Shown: piece by piece, positions 15,198 through 23,907 of the stretch
Numbering within the stretch: the first letter of the stretch is position 1
How the letters are laid out: the number at the start of each line of letters is the position of its first letter
Assembly: GCA_903848645.1 (NCBI GenBank)
Contig: CAINGU010000073.1
Location: 1 to 64,000 of the forward strand
From: an uncultured cyanobacterium
GTDB taxonomy: Bacteria > Cyanobacteriota > Cyanobacteriia > Cyanobacteriales > Nostocaceae
DNA: 64,000 bases
Direction of reading: 5' to 3'
The notes under the pieces: generated by a model
Told to the model about the DNA's origin: nothing
The model's input: the letters and a program-made list of their open reading frames with translations, nothing else
The model's database searches: none
Made by a program: the position numbers and the translations under genes

Positions 15198-15611
15198 GTG
15201 GAATGGCAAATGCGAGCAATTCGGGGTGCAACAACTGTTGCAGAGAACAGTGTCGAAGCAATTCGAGATTCAGTGACAGAATTATTAGATGAATTGGAGC
15301 AAAGAAATCAACTCCAACCGGACGATATGATTAGTGTGACTTTTTCAGTGACAAAGGATTTAGATGCTATCTTCCCAGCGGCGATCGCTCGCAGTCGTCC
15401 TTTATGGGATAGTGTAGCTATGTTGGATGTCCAACAAATGCACGTTGAAGGGAGTTTACCGCGCTGCATTCGTTTTCTAATTCACGCCAATTTACTAACT
15501 TCTACGCCAATTCACCATATTTATTTACGTCAAGCTGCTAAACTGCGTCCCGATTGGAGTTTACCCCAAACGTTACAAACTTCACAGCAGGTAGTGGAGA
15601 CGAAAGTTTAA
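15198..15611 (+). CDS. aroH: Chorismate mutase, AroH type
   Basis: The 137-residue protein matches monofunctional AroH chorismate mutase, which converts chorismate to prephenate for Phe/Tyr synthesis. Typical features are the N-terminal RAIRGATTVAENS, the central SVTKDLDAIFPAAIAR and MLDVQQMHVEGSLPRCIR with the active-site Arg, and the C-terminal HHIYLRQAAKLRPD. The start is GTG at 15198, supported by AGGAG about 10 bases upstream. It probably shares a transcript with sppA and the small gene downstream, though the repeat tract separates it from sppA. Confidence 0.93.
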   Translation: MEWQMRAIRGATTVAENSVEAIRDSVTELLDELEQRNQLQPDDMISVTFSVTKDLDAIFPAAIARSRPLWDSVAMLDVQQMHVEGSLPRCIRFLIHANLLTSTPIHHIYLRQAAKLRPDWSLPQTLQTSQQVVETKV

Positions 15612-15651
15612 AATTAGCAGGTCAATAACATAATTAAAAGTTAGCGCATTC

Positions 15652-15939
15652 ATGAGCTATTACAGTGGTGACGCGGCTGCTCAACCTGCTGCTATTGGTG
15701 GGAGTATTTTCACTCATCGGGGTACTGGTGTTTGTGTAAAGTTAGATGCTTTTTTAGATATTCTCGCCAAGGCTGAAGAGCCGCTTGTCATTGTCACCAG
15801 TGAAGGTTATTTTACGAAAATATATAAGTATGTGACGGCGTATAAGGGTTTTGTATTTTTTACAGAATCCTTAGATAAATTGGATTTTAGTAGCAATATT
15901 GAGGTGATTTACGCGCAGAGTTTAGGGACGGATATTTGA
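15652..15939 (+). CDS. Conserved small cyanobacterial protein of unknown function
   Basis: The 95-residue protein starts MSYYSGDAAAQPAAIGGSI and has alternating hydrophobic strands (EPLVIVTSEGYFTKIYKYV, then GFVFFTE). It has no signal peptide or membrane segment. I do not recognise a functional family, although the composition and a clean 40-base gap from aroH indicate a real gene. The fold looks like a small beta-rich domain. Confidence 0.7.
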   Translation: MSYYSGDAAAQPAAIGGSIFTHRGTGVCVKLDAFLDILAKAEEPLVIVTSEGYFTKIYKYVTAYKGFVFFTESLDKLDFSSNIEVIYAQSLGTDI

Positions 15940-16113
15940 TAAAATAAATCAGATAGTGGATAAGTCTTAATTATTACAATAATACCCTAGCAGTGTAATG
16001 CTAAAAGACATTTATGAGATTCAACTAAAATTTTGATTCTTATTTTATGTTTTTAGATTTCATTTGATATGAGATAATCTTTCTATGGTGCATCTCATTT
16101 CAAAAAATTAGCA

Positions 16114-17982
16114 ATGTTTAGAAAAATCCGCAAAAAATATTTGCAAATATCAATTGTAGAAAAGTATCTACTTTTGCCTGGTTTATTAACTAGCATTTTA
16201 TCAATAGGCTTATGGCAAATTGGTATTTGGCAATCTTTAGAATTACTCACGTCTAATTTATTATTACAAACTCGTTATTATTTAACTAATGATCATTGGG
16301 ATGAACGGATAGCGGTGATTGCTATTGACGATCAAACTTTAGCTAAATATGGAGAATTTCCTATTTCACGCGATCGCTATACTCAACTATTAGAAACCCT
16401 GGAAGCCTCACCCCCAGCGACAATTGGTTTTGATATCCTTTTTAGCGAACCAACTGGGCATGATACAGCATTAGCCGAAGCTATGGCAATTAATGGTAAT
16501 ATTGTTTTAGCGATAGCGAAGCGCTCCGTAGGAATCGCTCCTAGTTCTGACCAAAAAACTCTTCTTCCCGTACCCATTTTAAACAACGTCACCGCTAAAG
16601 GTCACATTATCAGTAATGCAGATATAGATGGCATAACCCGGCAAATTTCCCTATATATAAATCAATTTCCATCTTTAAGCATTAAATTATTAGAAATGTA
16701 CAATTATAACTTACAACAAACTATTACTTCAAACAATAAAAAATCAAATTTACAGCCGATAATTATCCCATCTCCGCAAACAAATACCCCAGAACAAACA
16801 GTATTTATTAACTGGGTAGCACCTACTAACACAATTCCTACTTATTCCTTTATTGATGTAATTGACCGTAAAATAGATACAGTTAAACTCAAAAACAAAA
16901 TTGTTATTGTCGGCTTAACAGCCACCGGTGCAAAAGATACCCTAAAAACGCCTTTTCAACAAACACCACCGACTGCGGGTATTTATGTCCACGCTGCCAC
17001 TATTGATAATCTCTTAAATCAGAGATTTTTACAAAAATTACCCTGGCAATTAGAAATATTTTTACTAATTGTTATTGCTATTGGTGTAAGTTACTTATTT
17101 CTGCCTTTAAAACTTAATCAACGCACTCTTATTTTAATAATATTACCTTTAGCTTGGTTGAGTATTTCATTATTTATTTTGACCACATATAATACTTATT
17201 TACCTATTGTTAGCCCTATTAGTACCATGTTGCTATCTATGATGACAATACAATGGCAAGAACAAAAAGAAAAACAACAATTAATGAGTTTATTTGCTAG
17301 TCACGTTTCTCAAGAAACAGCCAGTTTAATTTGGCAAAAACGCGATCAAATTTTACAAAATGGGCAATTAGAAGCCCAAGAAATGGTAGCAACTGTATTA
17401 TTTAGCGATATCCGCAGCTTTACCAGCATTTCTGAGGGAATGACACCACGAGAATTATTAGACTGGTTGAATAACTATCTTGGTGCTATGGCTGAATGCG
17501 TACAACAGCATCATGGGGTAGTTGATAAATATATTGGTGATGCTGTTATGGCTGTTTTTGGTATTCCTTTTGCCCATACTCAACCAGAAGAAATTCAACA
17601 AGATGCTATTAATGCCGTAGCTGCTGCTATGGCCATGCAAGACAGATTAATTTTATTAAACCAGGAGTTAGAAACAGCAGGTAAACCAACTATTCATATC
17701 GGTATAGGAATACATACAGGTTTAGTCGTTGCTGGTAGTATGGGAGGTTCAAAAAGACTAAATTATTCTGTATTAGGAGATGCTGTGAATATTGCAGCCC
17801 GTTTAGAACAACTTAATAAAAATACTAAAGATAAAAATCCTTATAGTATTTTAATTAGTCAAACTACATTTCAATTAATTAAATCTCATTTTCCTACTCA
17901 AACAGTTCAGGAAATGCAGTTAAAGGGAAGACAACAATTAACAATGATTCATGCAATTACAGGGAGTCAATTTGATAATTGA
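16114..17982 (+). CDS. CHASE2-domain class III adenylate cyclase
   Basis: The 622-residue membrane sensor has an N-terminal transmembrane helix and an extracytoplasmic CHASE2 domain (about 45-300; motif IAVIAIDDQTLAKYG). Three closely spaced transmembrane helices follow (about 310-385), then a cytoplasmic class III cyclase domain (about 425-615). The metal-binding aspartates are D432 (FSDIRSFTS) and D476 (YIGDAVMAVFG). K472 and D556 (VLGDAVN) suggest ATP rather than GTP, and N559 and R563 are in place for the transition state, so the domain should be active. It makes cAMP in response to an external signal. Downstream genes encode SPOR-like and FecR-like exported proteins that may share the signal. 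Confidence 0.9.
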   Translation: MFRKIRKKYLQISIVEKYLLLPGLLTSILSIGLWQIGIWQSLELLTSNLLLQTRYYLTNDHWDERIAVIAIDDQTLAKYGEFPISRDRYTQLLETLEASPPATIGFDILFSEPTGHDTALAEAMAINGNIVLAIAKRSVGIAPSSDQKTLLPVPILNNVTAKGHIISNADIDGITRQISLYINQFPSLSIKLLEMYNYNLQQTITSNNKKSNLQPIIIPSPQTNTPEQTVFINWVAPTNTIPTYSFIDVIDRKIDTVKLKNKIVIVGLTATGAKDTLKTPFQQTPPTAGIYVHAATIDNLLNQRFLQKLPWQLEIFLLIVIAIGVSYLFLPLKLNQRTLILIILPLAWLSISLFILTTYNTYLPIVSPISTMLLSMMTIQWQEQKEKQQLMSLFASHVSQETASLIWQKRDQILQNGQLEAQEMVATVLFSDIRSFTSISEGMTPRELLDWLNNYLGAMAECVQQHHGVVDKYIGDAVMAVFGIPFAHTQPEEIQQDAINAVAAAMAMQDRLILLNQELETAGKPTIHIGIGIHTGLVVAGSMGGSKRLNYSVLGDAVNIAARLEQLNKNTKDKNPYSILISQTTFQLIKSHFPTQTVQEMQLKGRQQLTMIHAITGSQFDN

Positions 17983-18139
17983 CTAGTCTAATGAGGTACA
18001 AATTTATCTGCGTTCATCTGCGTCTATCCTCTTCAATCTGCGGTTAATTATTTATTGTTTTACCTCACTAATTGCTATATAATCGCTAAAATACAATATT
18101 ATAAATCTATAATCCATAAATAAAAAATTTGGTGATTTT

Positions 18140-18514
18140 GTGAACAAGCATCTATTTCTAGTCATATTAACAATAATTATCTGGCAAAATTTATCTCATC
18201 AAGGTTATGCACAGACACCCTATTGTATTTATAAAAATCAAAATCAGTTTAACATTTCTTTAAATAGCGATCGCCAAAATAATGTTATTGTCATCGGTAG
18301 ACTTCCTAATAATCATTATGTAGTCGTTATTCCCGGTGATTCAGAAAGATTATTAAACACTGTGAAAAGTTATATTACAGATGCGTTTTTAGCTAAAGAT
18401 AAACGAGGTGCTTATATTCATGCAGGAGGATTTACAAATCCGCAGGAGGCAGAATGTGTATCTAACTTTTTAAGATCCTATCGTTTAGATGCGCGAGTTG
18501 TTTATTTTCATTAA
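18140..18514 (+). CDS. Small exported protein with SPOR-like domain
   Basis: The 124-residue protein starts at GTG 18140 and has a signal peptide (MNKHLFLVILTIIIWQNLSHQ, then YAQT) with likely cleavage near residue 25. The remainder contains a SPOR-like pattern: YVVVIPGDSERLLNTV, GAYIHAGGFTNPQEAE, then SNFLRSYRLDARVVYF. Two cysteines after the signal could form a disulfide. It lies between the cyclase and the FecR protein on the same strand. Peptidoglycan binding is possible from the SPOR fold but not shown. Confidence 0.65.
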   Translation: MNKHLFLVILTIIIWQNLSHQGYAQTPYCIYKNQNQFNISLNSDRQNNVIVIGRLPNNHYVVVIPGDSERLLNTVKSYITDAFLAKDKRGAYIHAGGFTNPQEAECVSNFLRSYRLDARVVYFH

Positions 18515-18592
18515 ACCTGCTGATACAAGAATTAAAAATAATGATTCTTAATGCTTGTAATTTGTAATTATTTAATTTTCTGGGTGTTATCT

Positions 18593-19423
18593 ATGAAAAA
18601 ATGGTGGACTTATATCTTAATTTTCATAACAATAGGCTTAATCACAAGTCTTCATGCTTCTGCCGCAGATCCGATAATAATTAATATTAATCGTTGGTTA
18701 GAAGTCCGTCGTCCGCAAGGAGAAGTAATCTATTCTCGTGGACAAACAATACAAAAAGCAACTAATGGAATGCGACTACAAACAGTAGGAGAAACTATCA
18801 CCACAAAACAAGGTTCTAGCGTCATCCTAGCTATTGATATAGCGACTGGTTTAGTTAAAGTTGCGGAAAATACAACAGTAACAATTAAAAAATTAGAAAC
18901 TGGTAATAAAGGACAAAAAATTACCGAACTTGAAGTTAAATCTGGCCAAGTTAATTTACAAATTCGTCCTTTAACTCATAAAACATCTCGCGTAGAAATT
19001 AAAACTCCTGCGGGTATAGCTGGAGTGAGAGGTACAGAATTCGGTGTGAGTGTCCAAGAAGATGGAAAAATGGGAGTTGCTACTAGAAAAGGTGCAGTAG
19101 CTACCTCTGCTGAAAATCAAACAATATTGGTAAAAGCTGGGTTTCAAAATATTACCATTCCTGGACAACCTCCAAGTATTCCTATTCCTCTTCAAGAAGA
19201 TACTCATTTAAATATTAGTCAACTTTTAGCTGAGGGTAATCAAGTTAGAATAGTTGGTAAAGTTGATGCAGTTAACCTCTTAATATTTAATCAACAGCGT
19301 CAAAATATTGATCTTAATGGCAAATTTGATATTATTGTGCCTTTACCATTTAATCGTAAAGTAGAAGCTATAGTGAGGACACCATTAGGAAAACAACAAT
19401 TATATCAATTAATAGTACCTTAA
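18593..19423 (+). CDS. Exported FecR-domain protein
   Basis: ATG 18593 gives a classical signal peptide (MKKWWTYILIFITIG, then HASAADP), so it is preferred over ATG 18551. The mature part of about 250 residues has a FecR-type beta-sandwich: a QKGSS-like TKQGSSVILAID start, VRTP-like VEIKTPAGIAGVRGTEFGV, and KGAVATSAENQTILVKAG. In cyanobacteria FecR domains often occur with CHASE2 proteins, as here two genes upstream. There is no membrane anchor after the signal peptide. Probable role: periplasmic sensing or structural partner of the cyclase; inferred from context. Confidence 0.78.
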   Translation: MKKWWTYILIFITIGLITSLHASAADPIIININRWLEVRRPQGEVIYSRGQTIQKATNGMRLQTVGETITTKQGSSVILAIDIATGLVKVAENTTVTIKKLETGNKGQKITELEVKSGQVNLQIRPLTHKTSRVEIKTPAGIAGVRGTEFGVSVQEDGKMGVATRKGAVATSAENQTILVKAGFQNITIPGQPPSIPIPLQEDTHLNISQLLAEGNQVRIVGKVDAVNLLIFNQQRQNIDLNGKFDIIVPLPFNRKVEAIVRTPLGKQQLYQLIVP

Positions 19424-19491
19424 AGATTTTGCTGTAGTATCTTGCAGAGAAGTTCCCAGTTGGATTAGGAAGTTTGTCCATTACCCTGTAG

Positions 19492-19510
19492 GGGCGGGGA
19501 AACCCCGCCC
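19492..19510. repeat. GGGCGGGG-AAA-CCCCGCCC hairpin element
   Basis: Arms 19492-19499 and 19503-19510 form an 8-bp all-GC stem with an AAA loop. A near-identical hairpin is at 50242-50258, and a related one at 43100-43126. This copy sits exactly at the broken 5' edge of the hicA remnant. Confidence 0.75.
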
Positions 19511-19513
19511 TAG

Positions 19514-19657
19514 ATTAGTCATACGAACTGGATACATCACTTATATTATGGAAAGGTCACGATTTCAGGCAAAGACGGAGCAGATGCTAAACGCTACCAA
19601 GAAAAAGAAGTAAAACAGGCAATAGAGTCAATAGTGGATAAGAAAGAAGATGAATAA
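19514..19657 (+). pseudogene. hicA toxin remnant (5'-truncated)
   Basis: A frame with no start reads SHTNWIHHLYYGKVTISG, then KDGADAKRYQEKEVKQAIES, and stops at 19655-19657. This is the C-terminal half of a HicA-type mRNA interferase: the GSH box region, the KVTISG strand and the YQEKEVKQAI helix. The frame runs upstream into the palindromic element ending at 19510, so the first half of the gene is gone. Its stop overlaps the hicB ATG, as in an intact hicAB operon. Confidence 0.65.
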
Positions 19658-19868
19658 ACTCAAGTACCAAATGATTATCCAGTGGTCTGAGGAAGATAAT
19701 TGCTTCTTAGTAGGATTCCCTGATTTTCCCGGACAAAAATGGCGTACTCATGGGGATACATACGAGTTAGCAGTAACGAATGGAATTGAAGCCTTAGAAT
19801 CTCTAATTATTGCTTACGAAGCTGCGGGTGATCCACTTCCAGAACCAACAGTTTGTAGCGTAGCATAG
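19650..19868 (+). CDS. hicB: HicB-family antitoxin, probably orphan
   Basis: The 72-residue protein has the HicB partial RNase H fold: YQMIIQWSEEDNCFLVGFPD, then GDTYELAVTNGIEALES, and LPEPT at the end. There is no C-terminal DNA-binding domain, so it is the short form. The ATG overlaps the stop of the truncated hicA. With its toxin broken it would be an orphan antitoxin, either neutral or acting against another HicA in trans. Confidence 0.82.
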   Translation: MNKLKYQMIIQWSEEDNCFLVGFPDFPGQKWRTHGDTYELAVTNGIEALESLIIAYEAAGDPLPEPTVCSVA

Positions 19869-20018
19869 GGAAGCATGAAGTAAAATAACCTAATAACACT
19901 GGTTGGGTTTTCTGACCTGATTTTTGGGTTGATTAAATCATGTTATAAAAACAGGAAATGAGCCAGAGTATTTTACAATGGAATAATTGTACTGACTATC
20001 TAGGAGATGGTACAAAAC

Positions 20019-20249
20019 ATGACTGAAATTGCGGAAAAACTCAAAGTTGAACTCTCTCAACTCTCCATAAAAGATCGTGCAGAACTTGCCTACTTTTTAA
20101 TTCATTCTCTAGAAGAAAGTATAGATGATGATGTAGAGGTTGCTTGGGATAGAGAATTAACTGGAAGATTAGACGAAATCATGAGCGGAAAAGCTATTGG
20201 TGAATCATCGAATCAAGTATTTTCTAAGTTGCGAGAGAAGTATTCGTGA
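20019..20249 (+). CDS. Addiction-module antitoxin (Unstab_antitox family)
   Basis: The 76-residue protein matches small acidic antitoxins paired with RelE/ParE toxins: KLKVELSQLSIKDRAELAYFL at the N-terminus, then LEESIDDDVEVAWDRELTGRL. ATG 20019 is chosen because AGGAG at 20002-20006 is 12 bases upstream; the ATG at 20007 would touch it. The end overlaps the toxin start (GTGA), which indicates translational coupling. It should neutralise the downstream toxin. Confidence 0.85.
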   Translation: MTEIAEKLKVELSQLSIKDRAELAYFLIHSLEESIDDDVEVAWDRELTGRLDEIMSGKAIGESSNQVFSKLREKYS

Positions 20250-20548
20250 AGCCAATTATTATCCATACCGAAGCTATCAGGGAGTTTGATAGTGCCATCG
20301 CTTACTATGAAGATCAAAAGATAGGATTAGGGCTGGATTTACTATCTCAAGTAGAAGAAGCTCTGGGAAAAATCCAACAAAATCCTAATTTGGGAACGCA
20401 ACACACAATTGCAGGGGTACGTCGTTACGTGATCCAAGGGTTTCCATATCTCATTTTCTACGTAGAATTAGAGGAGTTTATTTGGGTAATTGCGATCGCC
20501 CACGGAAAGCGAAGACCAAACTATTGGAAAAAAAGGCAACTTGAATAA
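20246..20548 (+). CDS. RelE/ParE-family toxin
   Basis: The 100-residue protein starts at GTG 20246, overlapping the antitoxin stop. It has the ParE-like pattern: EAIREFDSAIAYYEDQKIGLG, GLDLLSQVEEALGKIQQNP, then RRYVIQGFPYLIFYVE and AIAHGKRRPNYW. The conserved Arg and Tyr positions and the C-terminal HGKRRPxYW motif are typical. It would inhibit gyrase (ParE type) or translation (RelE type); the motif cannot decide. Confidence 0.85.
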   Translation: MKPIIIHTEAIREFDSAIAYYEDQKIGLGLDLLSQVEEALGKIQQNPNLGTQHTIAGVRRYVIQGFPYLIFYVELEEFIWVIAIAHGKRRPNYWKKRQLE

Positions 20549-20556
20549 ATATTGTG

Positions 20557-20577
20557 GGGTGGGCATCTTGCCCGCCC
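20557..20577. terminator. Hairpin between convergent toxin and crtR genes
   Basis: GGGTGGGCA (20557-20565) pairs with TGCCCGCCC (20569-20577) around a TCT loop. It sits in the 59-base gap between two converging stops, so it is likely a shared terminator. A shorter relative is at 62996-63012. Confidence 0.6.
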
Positions 20578-20607
20578 AAATTACAACTTCAGATGTAGAA
20601 AACCACT

Positions 20608-21498
20608 TCAATCATGATTATGATGAAAGTGAATACCTATGAAAACATCATAGACAAACTCAAAAAAGTCCTTCTTCTGCAATAACCCAGAAGTTTGCGG
20701 ACTACCCTTTTCATCCAATAACGGCTTCATCAAATAATAAGCTGGCTGGTAATTATACCAAGGAATCGAAGGCCAGAGATGATGAATTAAGTGATAATTC
20801 TGCCCCAAAATCAGGATATTGAGAACCTTACCAGGATAGACGCGGGCATTTTTCCAGCGACTGCGTTCCACAAAAGGACGGTGGGGTAAATAATCAAAAA
20901 ATAACCCCAATGCTATCCCCACCAAAAAAGCGGGAATAAACCAAAAGTTAAGAATATAGCCCAAAAAATGATATTGGACAGAAATATAAACAATAGTAAT
21001 GACAATTAAGCGACTAATAAACCATTCTAGTAGTTCATAATTCCGCCATAACCGTCTTTGAAAGAAAAATACTTCATGGTACAAAAATCTCACCGCAATC
21101 AACCACAGGGGACCACCTGTAGAAACATAATGATCTGGGTCATCCTTGGGGTGATTGACATTACCATGATGCTGTAAATGTACTCGTGTAAATACTGGAA
21201 AAGCAAAAACTAGGATTAAGGCGCTACAATGCCCTAAGATAGCGTTAACAATTCGATTGCGATGGGCTGATTGGTGACAAGCATCATGAATCACCGTTCC
21301 TGAACAATGTAGTGCTAGAGTATTGACACTAAAACACAACCAATGCGGCCATTCCCAAAGCCAATACCCAAAGTTAGACAAAACCAACATCATCACTACG
21401 ACTAAAAACATCAATAGCGTGGGGTTAAAATCACCAGGAGGTGATAAAAGTTCTTTGGGGGGAATTGTCAGTGGCTTTTGTGCCTCCGACGTGAGCAT
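20608..21498 (-). CDS. crtR: Beta-carotene hydroxylase CrtR
   Basis: The 296-residue membrane di-iron enzyme of the fatty-acid-desaturase superfamily adds hydroxyl groups to beta-ionone rings, making zeaxanthin and related xanthophylls. The three histidine boxes are HDACH (near 70), HLQHH (near 107) and HLIHH (near 234). Hydrophobic helices flank them (LLMFLVVVMMLVLSNFGY; LIVITIVYISV; WFIPAFLVGIALGLFF). AAGGAG precedes the ATG. Length and box spacing match cyanobacterial CrtR rather than a fatty acid desaturase. It is a single-gene unit. Confidence 0.9.
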   Translation of the reverse strand: MLTSEAQKPLTIPPKELLSPPGDFNPTLLMFLVVVMMLVLSNFGYWLWEWPHWLCFSVNTLALHCSGTVIHDACHQSAHRNRIVNAILGHCSALILVFAFPVFTRVHLQHHGNVNHPKDDPDHYVSTGGPLWLIAVRFLYHEVFFFQRRLWRNYELLEWFISRLIVITIVYISVQYHFLGYILNFWFIPAFLVGIALGLFFDYLPHRPFVERSRWKNARVYPGKVLNILILGQNYHLIHHLWPSIPWYNYQPAYYLMKPLLDEKGSPQTSGLLQKKDFFEFVYDVFIGIHFHHNHD

Positions 21499-22041
21499 TC
21501 TTAACTCCTTTAATAATCAATCTTTACGGATCATACTATTAATCTTAGTTAAGAGTAAAGTTGTGTAAAGCAAGATTTATCCACAGTCGTGCTGAAGAAT
21601 CCATAAATAACGCTATGATTCTTTGCTAAACCAGTGCTTTTAGACAAAAAAACCTCGCTGAGAGGAAGGTTGCCGATTAGATTAGTGTACGATATCAAAT
21701 CTATACCGCCATTACATCTATAACTGCTTATAACACTGACTGAAAAAGAGAGTCTGTTTAATTCATATCAATTTGCAAAATGATGGTGATAAATGGAAAA
21801 ATGATTTGCTGATTCAGTCGGTCTTTCATCATCCAAAATCTAAAATGGTATTGTAAAAATTTGTAGTTGAGAATTCGTTGTTTCATCAACAAGACTCAAT
21901 CTTAGTGGTTTGTAGTTAACCCCGTCCGTGTAAAAGCGAACTAAGCTGGTTAAGTGGATATTTGTCCACGTAATTAGTAACTATGACAATTATATTACGA
22001 TTAATTCCCAGGTAGATTCCCAAAATCTTGAACCCAGCCCT
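21499..22041. other. 543-base spacer between divergent crtR and pyk
   Basis: No gene is seen. It must hold both promoters. A small hairpin (GTGGA 21954-21958 with TCCAC 21965-21969) lies about 70 bases before pyk. A weak AACC...GGTT hairpin lies near 21650. No clear transcription-factor site was recognised. Confidence 0.5.
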
Positions 22042-23808
22042 ATGCAATTAAGAGATTCTCAGCGCCGAACTAAAATTGTTGCTACTATTGGACCTGCTAC
22101 CAGCAGCCCAGAAATGCTAAAAGCGATTATTGAAGCGGGTGCAACAACGCTACGGCTCAACTTTTCCCACGGAACTCATGCTGACCATCAGCGTAGTATT
22201 CGGTTAATTCGGCAAACCGCTTTTGAACTGAATAGACCAGTCGCAATTTTGCAAGACTTACAGGGGCCAAAAATTCGCTTAGGTCGGTTTGAAACTGGCT
22301 CTATAATTCTAGCAAAAGGCGATCGCTTCACGTTAACAAATCGCCTCATCGAAGGAACACAGGAAATAAGCTGCGTTACCTACGATTACTTAGCAGATGA
22401 AGTTCCTGTCGGTTCAAATATCCTCCTCGATGATGGCAAAGTCGAAATGGTAGTGGAGGAAATTAACCACGAAAAAGGTGATTTACATTGTCGGGTTACA
22501 GTTCCCGGTAAACTTTCCAACAATAAAGGTGTTAACTTTCCGGGAGTTTACTTATCCATTAAAGCCATGACCGACAAAGACCGCGAGGATCTAATGTTTG
22601 GTCTAGACCAAGGTGTTGATTGGGTAGCTCTTTCCTTTGTCCGCAATCCCCAGGACATTATCGAAATTAAAGAGCTAATTTCCAGCACCGGCAAATATGT
22701 CCCTGTGGTTGCCAAAATCGAAAAACACGAAGCCATTGAACAAATGGAAGCGGTTCTATCTTTGTGTGACGGCGTAATGGTTGCTAGAGGTGATTTAGGG
22801 GTAGAATTACCCGCCGAAGATGTACCCGTACTGCAAAAACGGCTCATTGCTACAGCCAACCGTTTGGGTATTCCCATCATTACCGCGACCCAAATGCTAG
22901 ATAGCATGGTCAGCAACCCCCGTCCCACCCGTGCGGAAGTATCTGATGTTGCTAACGCCATTTTAGACGGTACAGACGCGGTTATGCTTTCCAATGAAAC
23001 CGCCGTTGGTAGTTTCCCAGTGGAAGCTGTAGCTACTATGGCCAGAATTGCTGAACGCATTGAACAAGAGGAAACCCTTAACGCCAATTCCCGTTTGTCA
23101 CGAGATAAGAGGCGTTCTATTCCCAATGCGATTAGCCAAGCGGTTGGTCAAATTGCTGAAAATTTGGGCGCGGCGGCAATTATGACTTTGACACAAACCG
23201 GGGCTACAGCCCGCAACGTTTCTAAGTTCCGTCCCAAAACCCCAATTTTAGCTATTACACCTCATGTCAATGTGGCGCGACAGTTACAGATGGTATGGGG
23301 AGTAAGACCGTTGTTGGTATTAGAATTACCTTCTACTGGTCAGACTTTCCAAGCAGCTATCAATGTGGCTCAAGAAAAAAACCTCTTAACTGAAGGTGAT
23401 TTGGTGGTCATGACTGCTGGTACACTTCAGGGCGTTTCTGGGTCAACGGACTTGATTAAAGTAGAAATAGTTACTGCCATATTAGGTCAGGGAATTGGAC
23501 TGGGACAAGGTTCAGTGAGTGGCCGCGCTAGGGTAGTTCATAATGCTATGGATGCCAGTAATTTCAACCCTGGTGATATTTTGGTGGCATCCCGCACTGG
23601 TGTTGATTTTGTGGAAGCAATTCGCAAAGCCGGAGGGATTATTACTGAAGATGAAAGTCTCACAAGTCACGCCGCAGTTATTGGTTTACGTCTCGGTGTA
23701 CCAGTAATTGTGGGTGTGAAGGACGCAACACAGGTAATTAAGGATGGTGCAATTCTGACTTTGGATATGCAGCGGGGTTTAATTTATTCCGGTGCTGTGG
23801 GAACTTAA
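22042..23808 (+). CDS. pyk: Pyruvate kinase with C-terminal PEP-utilizer-like domain
   Basis: The 588-residue protein catalyses PEP + ADP to pyruvate + ATP at the end of glycolysis. Residues 1-350 are the barrel with RRTKIVATIGPA, TLRLNFSHG, LQDLQGPKIR, the signature VVAKIEKHEAIE and MVARGDLGVELP; the regulatory domain spans about 360-475. The extra tail of about 100 residues (GSVSGRARVVHNAM to DESLTSHAAVIGLRLGVPVIVG) is a phosphohistidine-like mobile domain found in some Gram-positive and cyanobacterial pyruvate kinases. It contains the TSHAAV motif. The start at 22042 fits the family N-terminus. Confidence 0.95.
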   Translation: MQLRDSQRRTKIVATIGPATSSPEMLKAIIEAGATTLRLNFSHGTHADHQRSIRLIRQTAFELNRPVAILQDLQGPKIRLGRFETGSIILAKGDRFTLTNRLIEGTQEISCVTYDYLADEVPVGSNILLDDGKVEMVVEEINHEKGDLHCRVTVPGKLSNNKGVNFPGVYLSIKAMTDKDREDLMFGLDQGVDWVALSFVRNPQDIIEIKELISSTGKYVPVVAKIEKHEAIEQMEAVLSLCDGVMVARGDLGVELPAEDVPVLQKRLIATANRLGIPIITATQMLDSMVSNPRPTRAEVSDVANAILDGTDAVMLSNETAVGSFPVEAVATMARIAERIEQEETLNANSRLSRDKRRSIPNAISQAVGQIAENLGAAAIMTLTQTGATARNVSKFRPKTPILAITPHVNVARQLQMVWGVRPLLVLELPSTGQTFQAAINVAQEKNLLTEGDLVVMTAGTLQGVSGSTDLIKVEIVTAILGQGIGLGQGSVSGRARVVHNAMDASNFNPGDILVASRTGVDFVEAIRKAGGIITEDESLTSHAAVIGLRLGVPVIVGVKDATQVIKDGAILTLDMQRGLIYSGAVGT

Positions 23809-23810
23809 AT

Positions 23811-23906
23811 TTGGTAATAGGTAATAGGTAATAGGTGATTGGTGATTGGTGATTGGTGATTGGTGATTGGTGATTGTAATTACCCATTACCCATTACCCA
23901 TTACCC
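23811..23906. repeat. Tandem 7-base repeats between pyk and rmlA
   Basis: Units of GGTAATA, then GGTGATT (about six copies), then the inverted-complement-like CCATTAC units. The two halves could pair as a long, weak hairpin between the converging genes. Confidence 0.8.
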
Positions 23907-23907
23907 A

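Noticed and set aside
22548-23126. 192-codon frame antisense to pyk
   Set aside because: Shadow of a strongly conserved gene; Ser/Ala-rich composition is typical of antisense frames.
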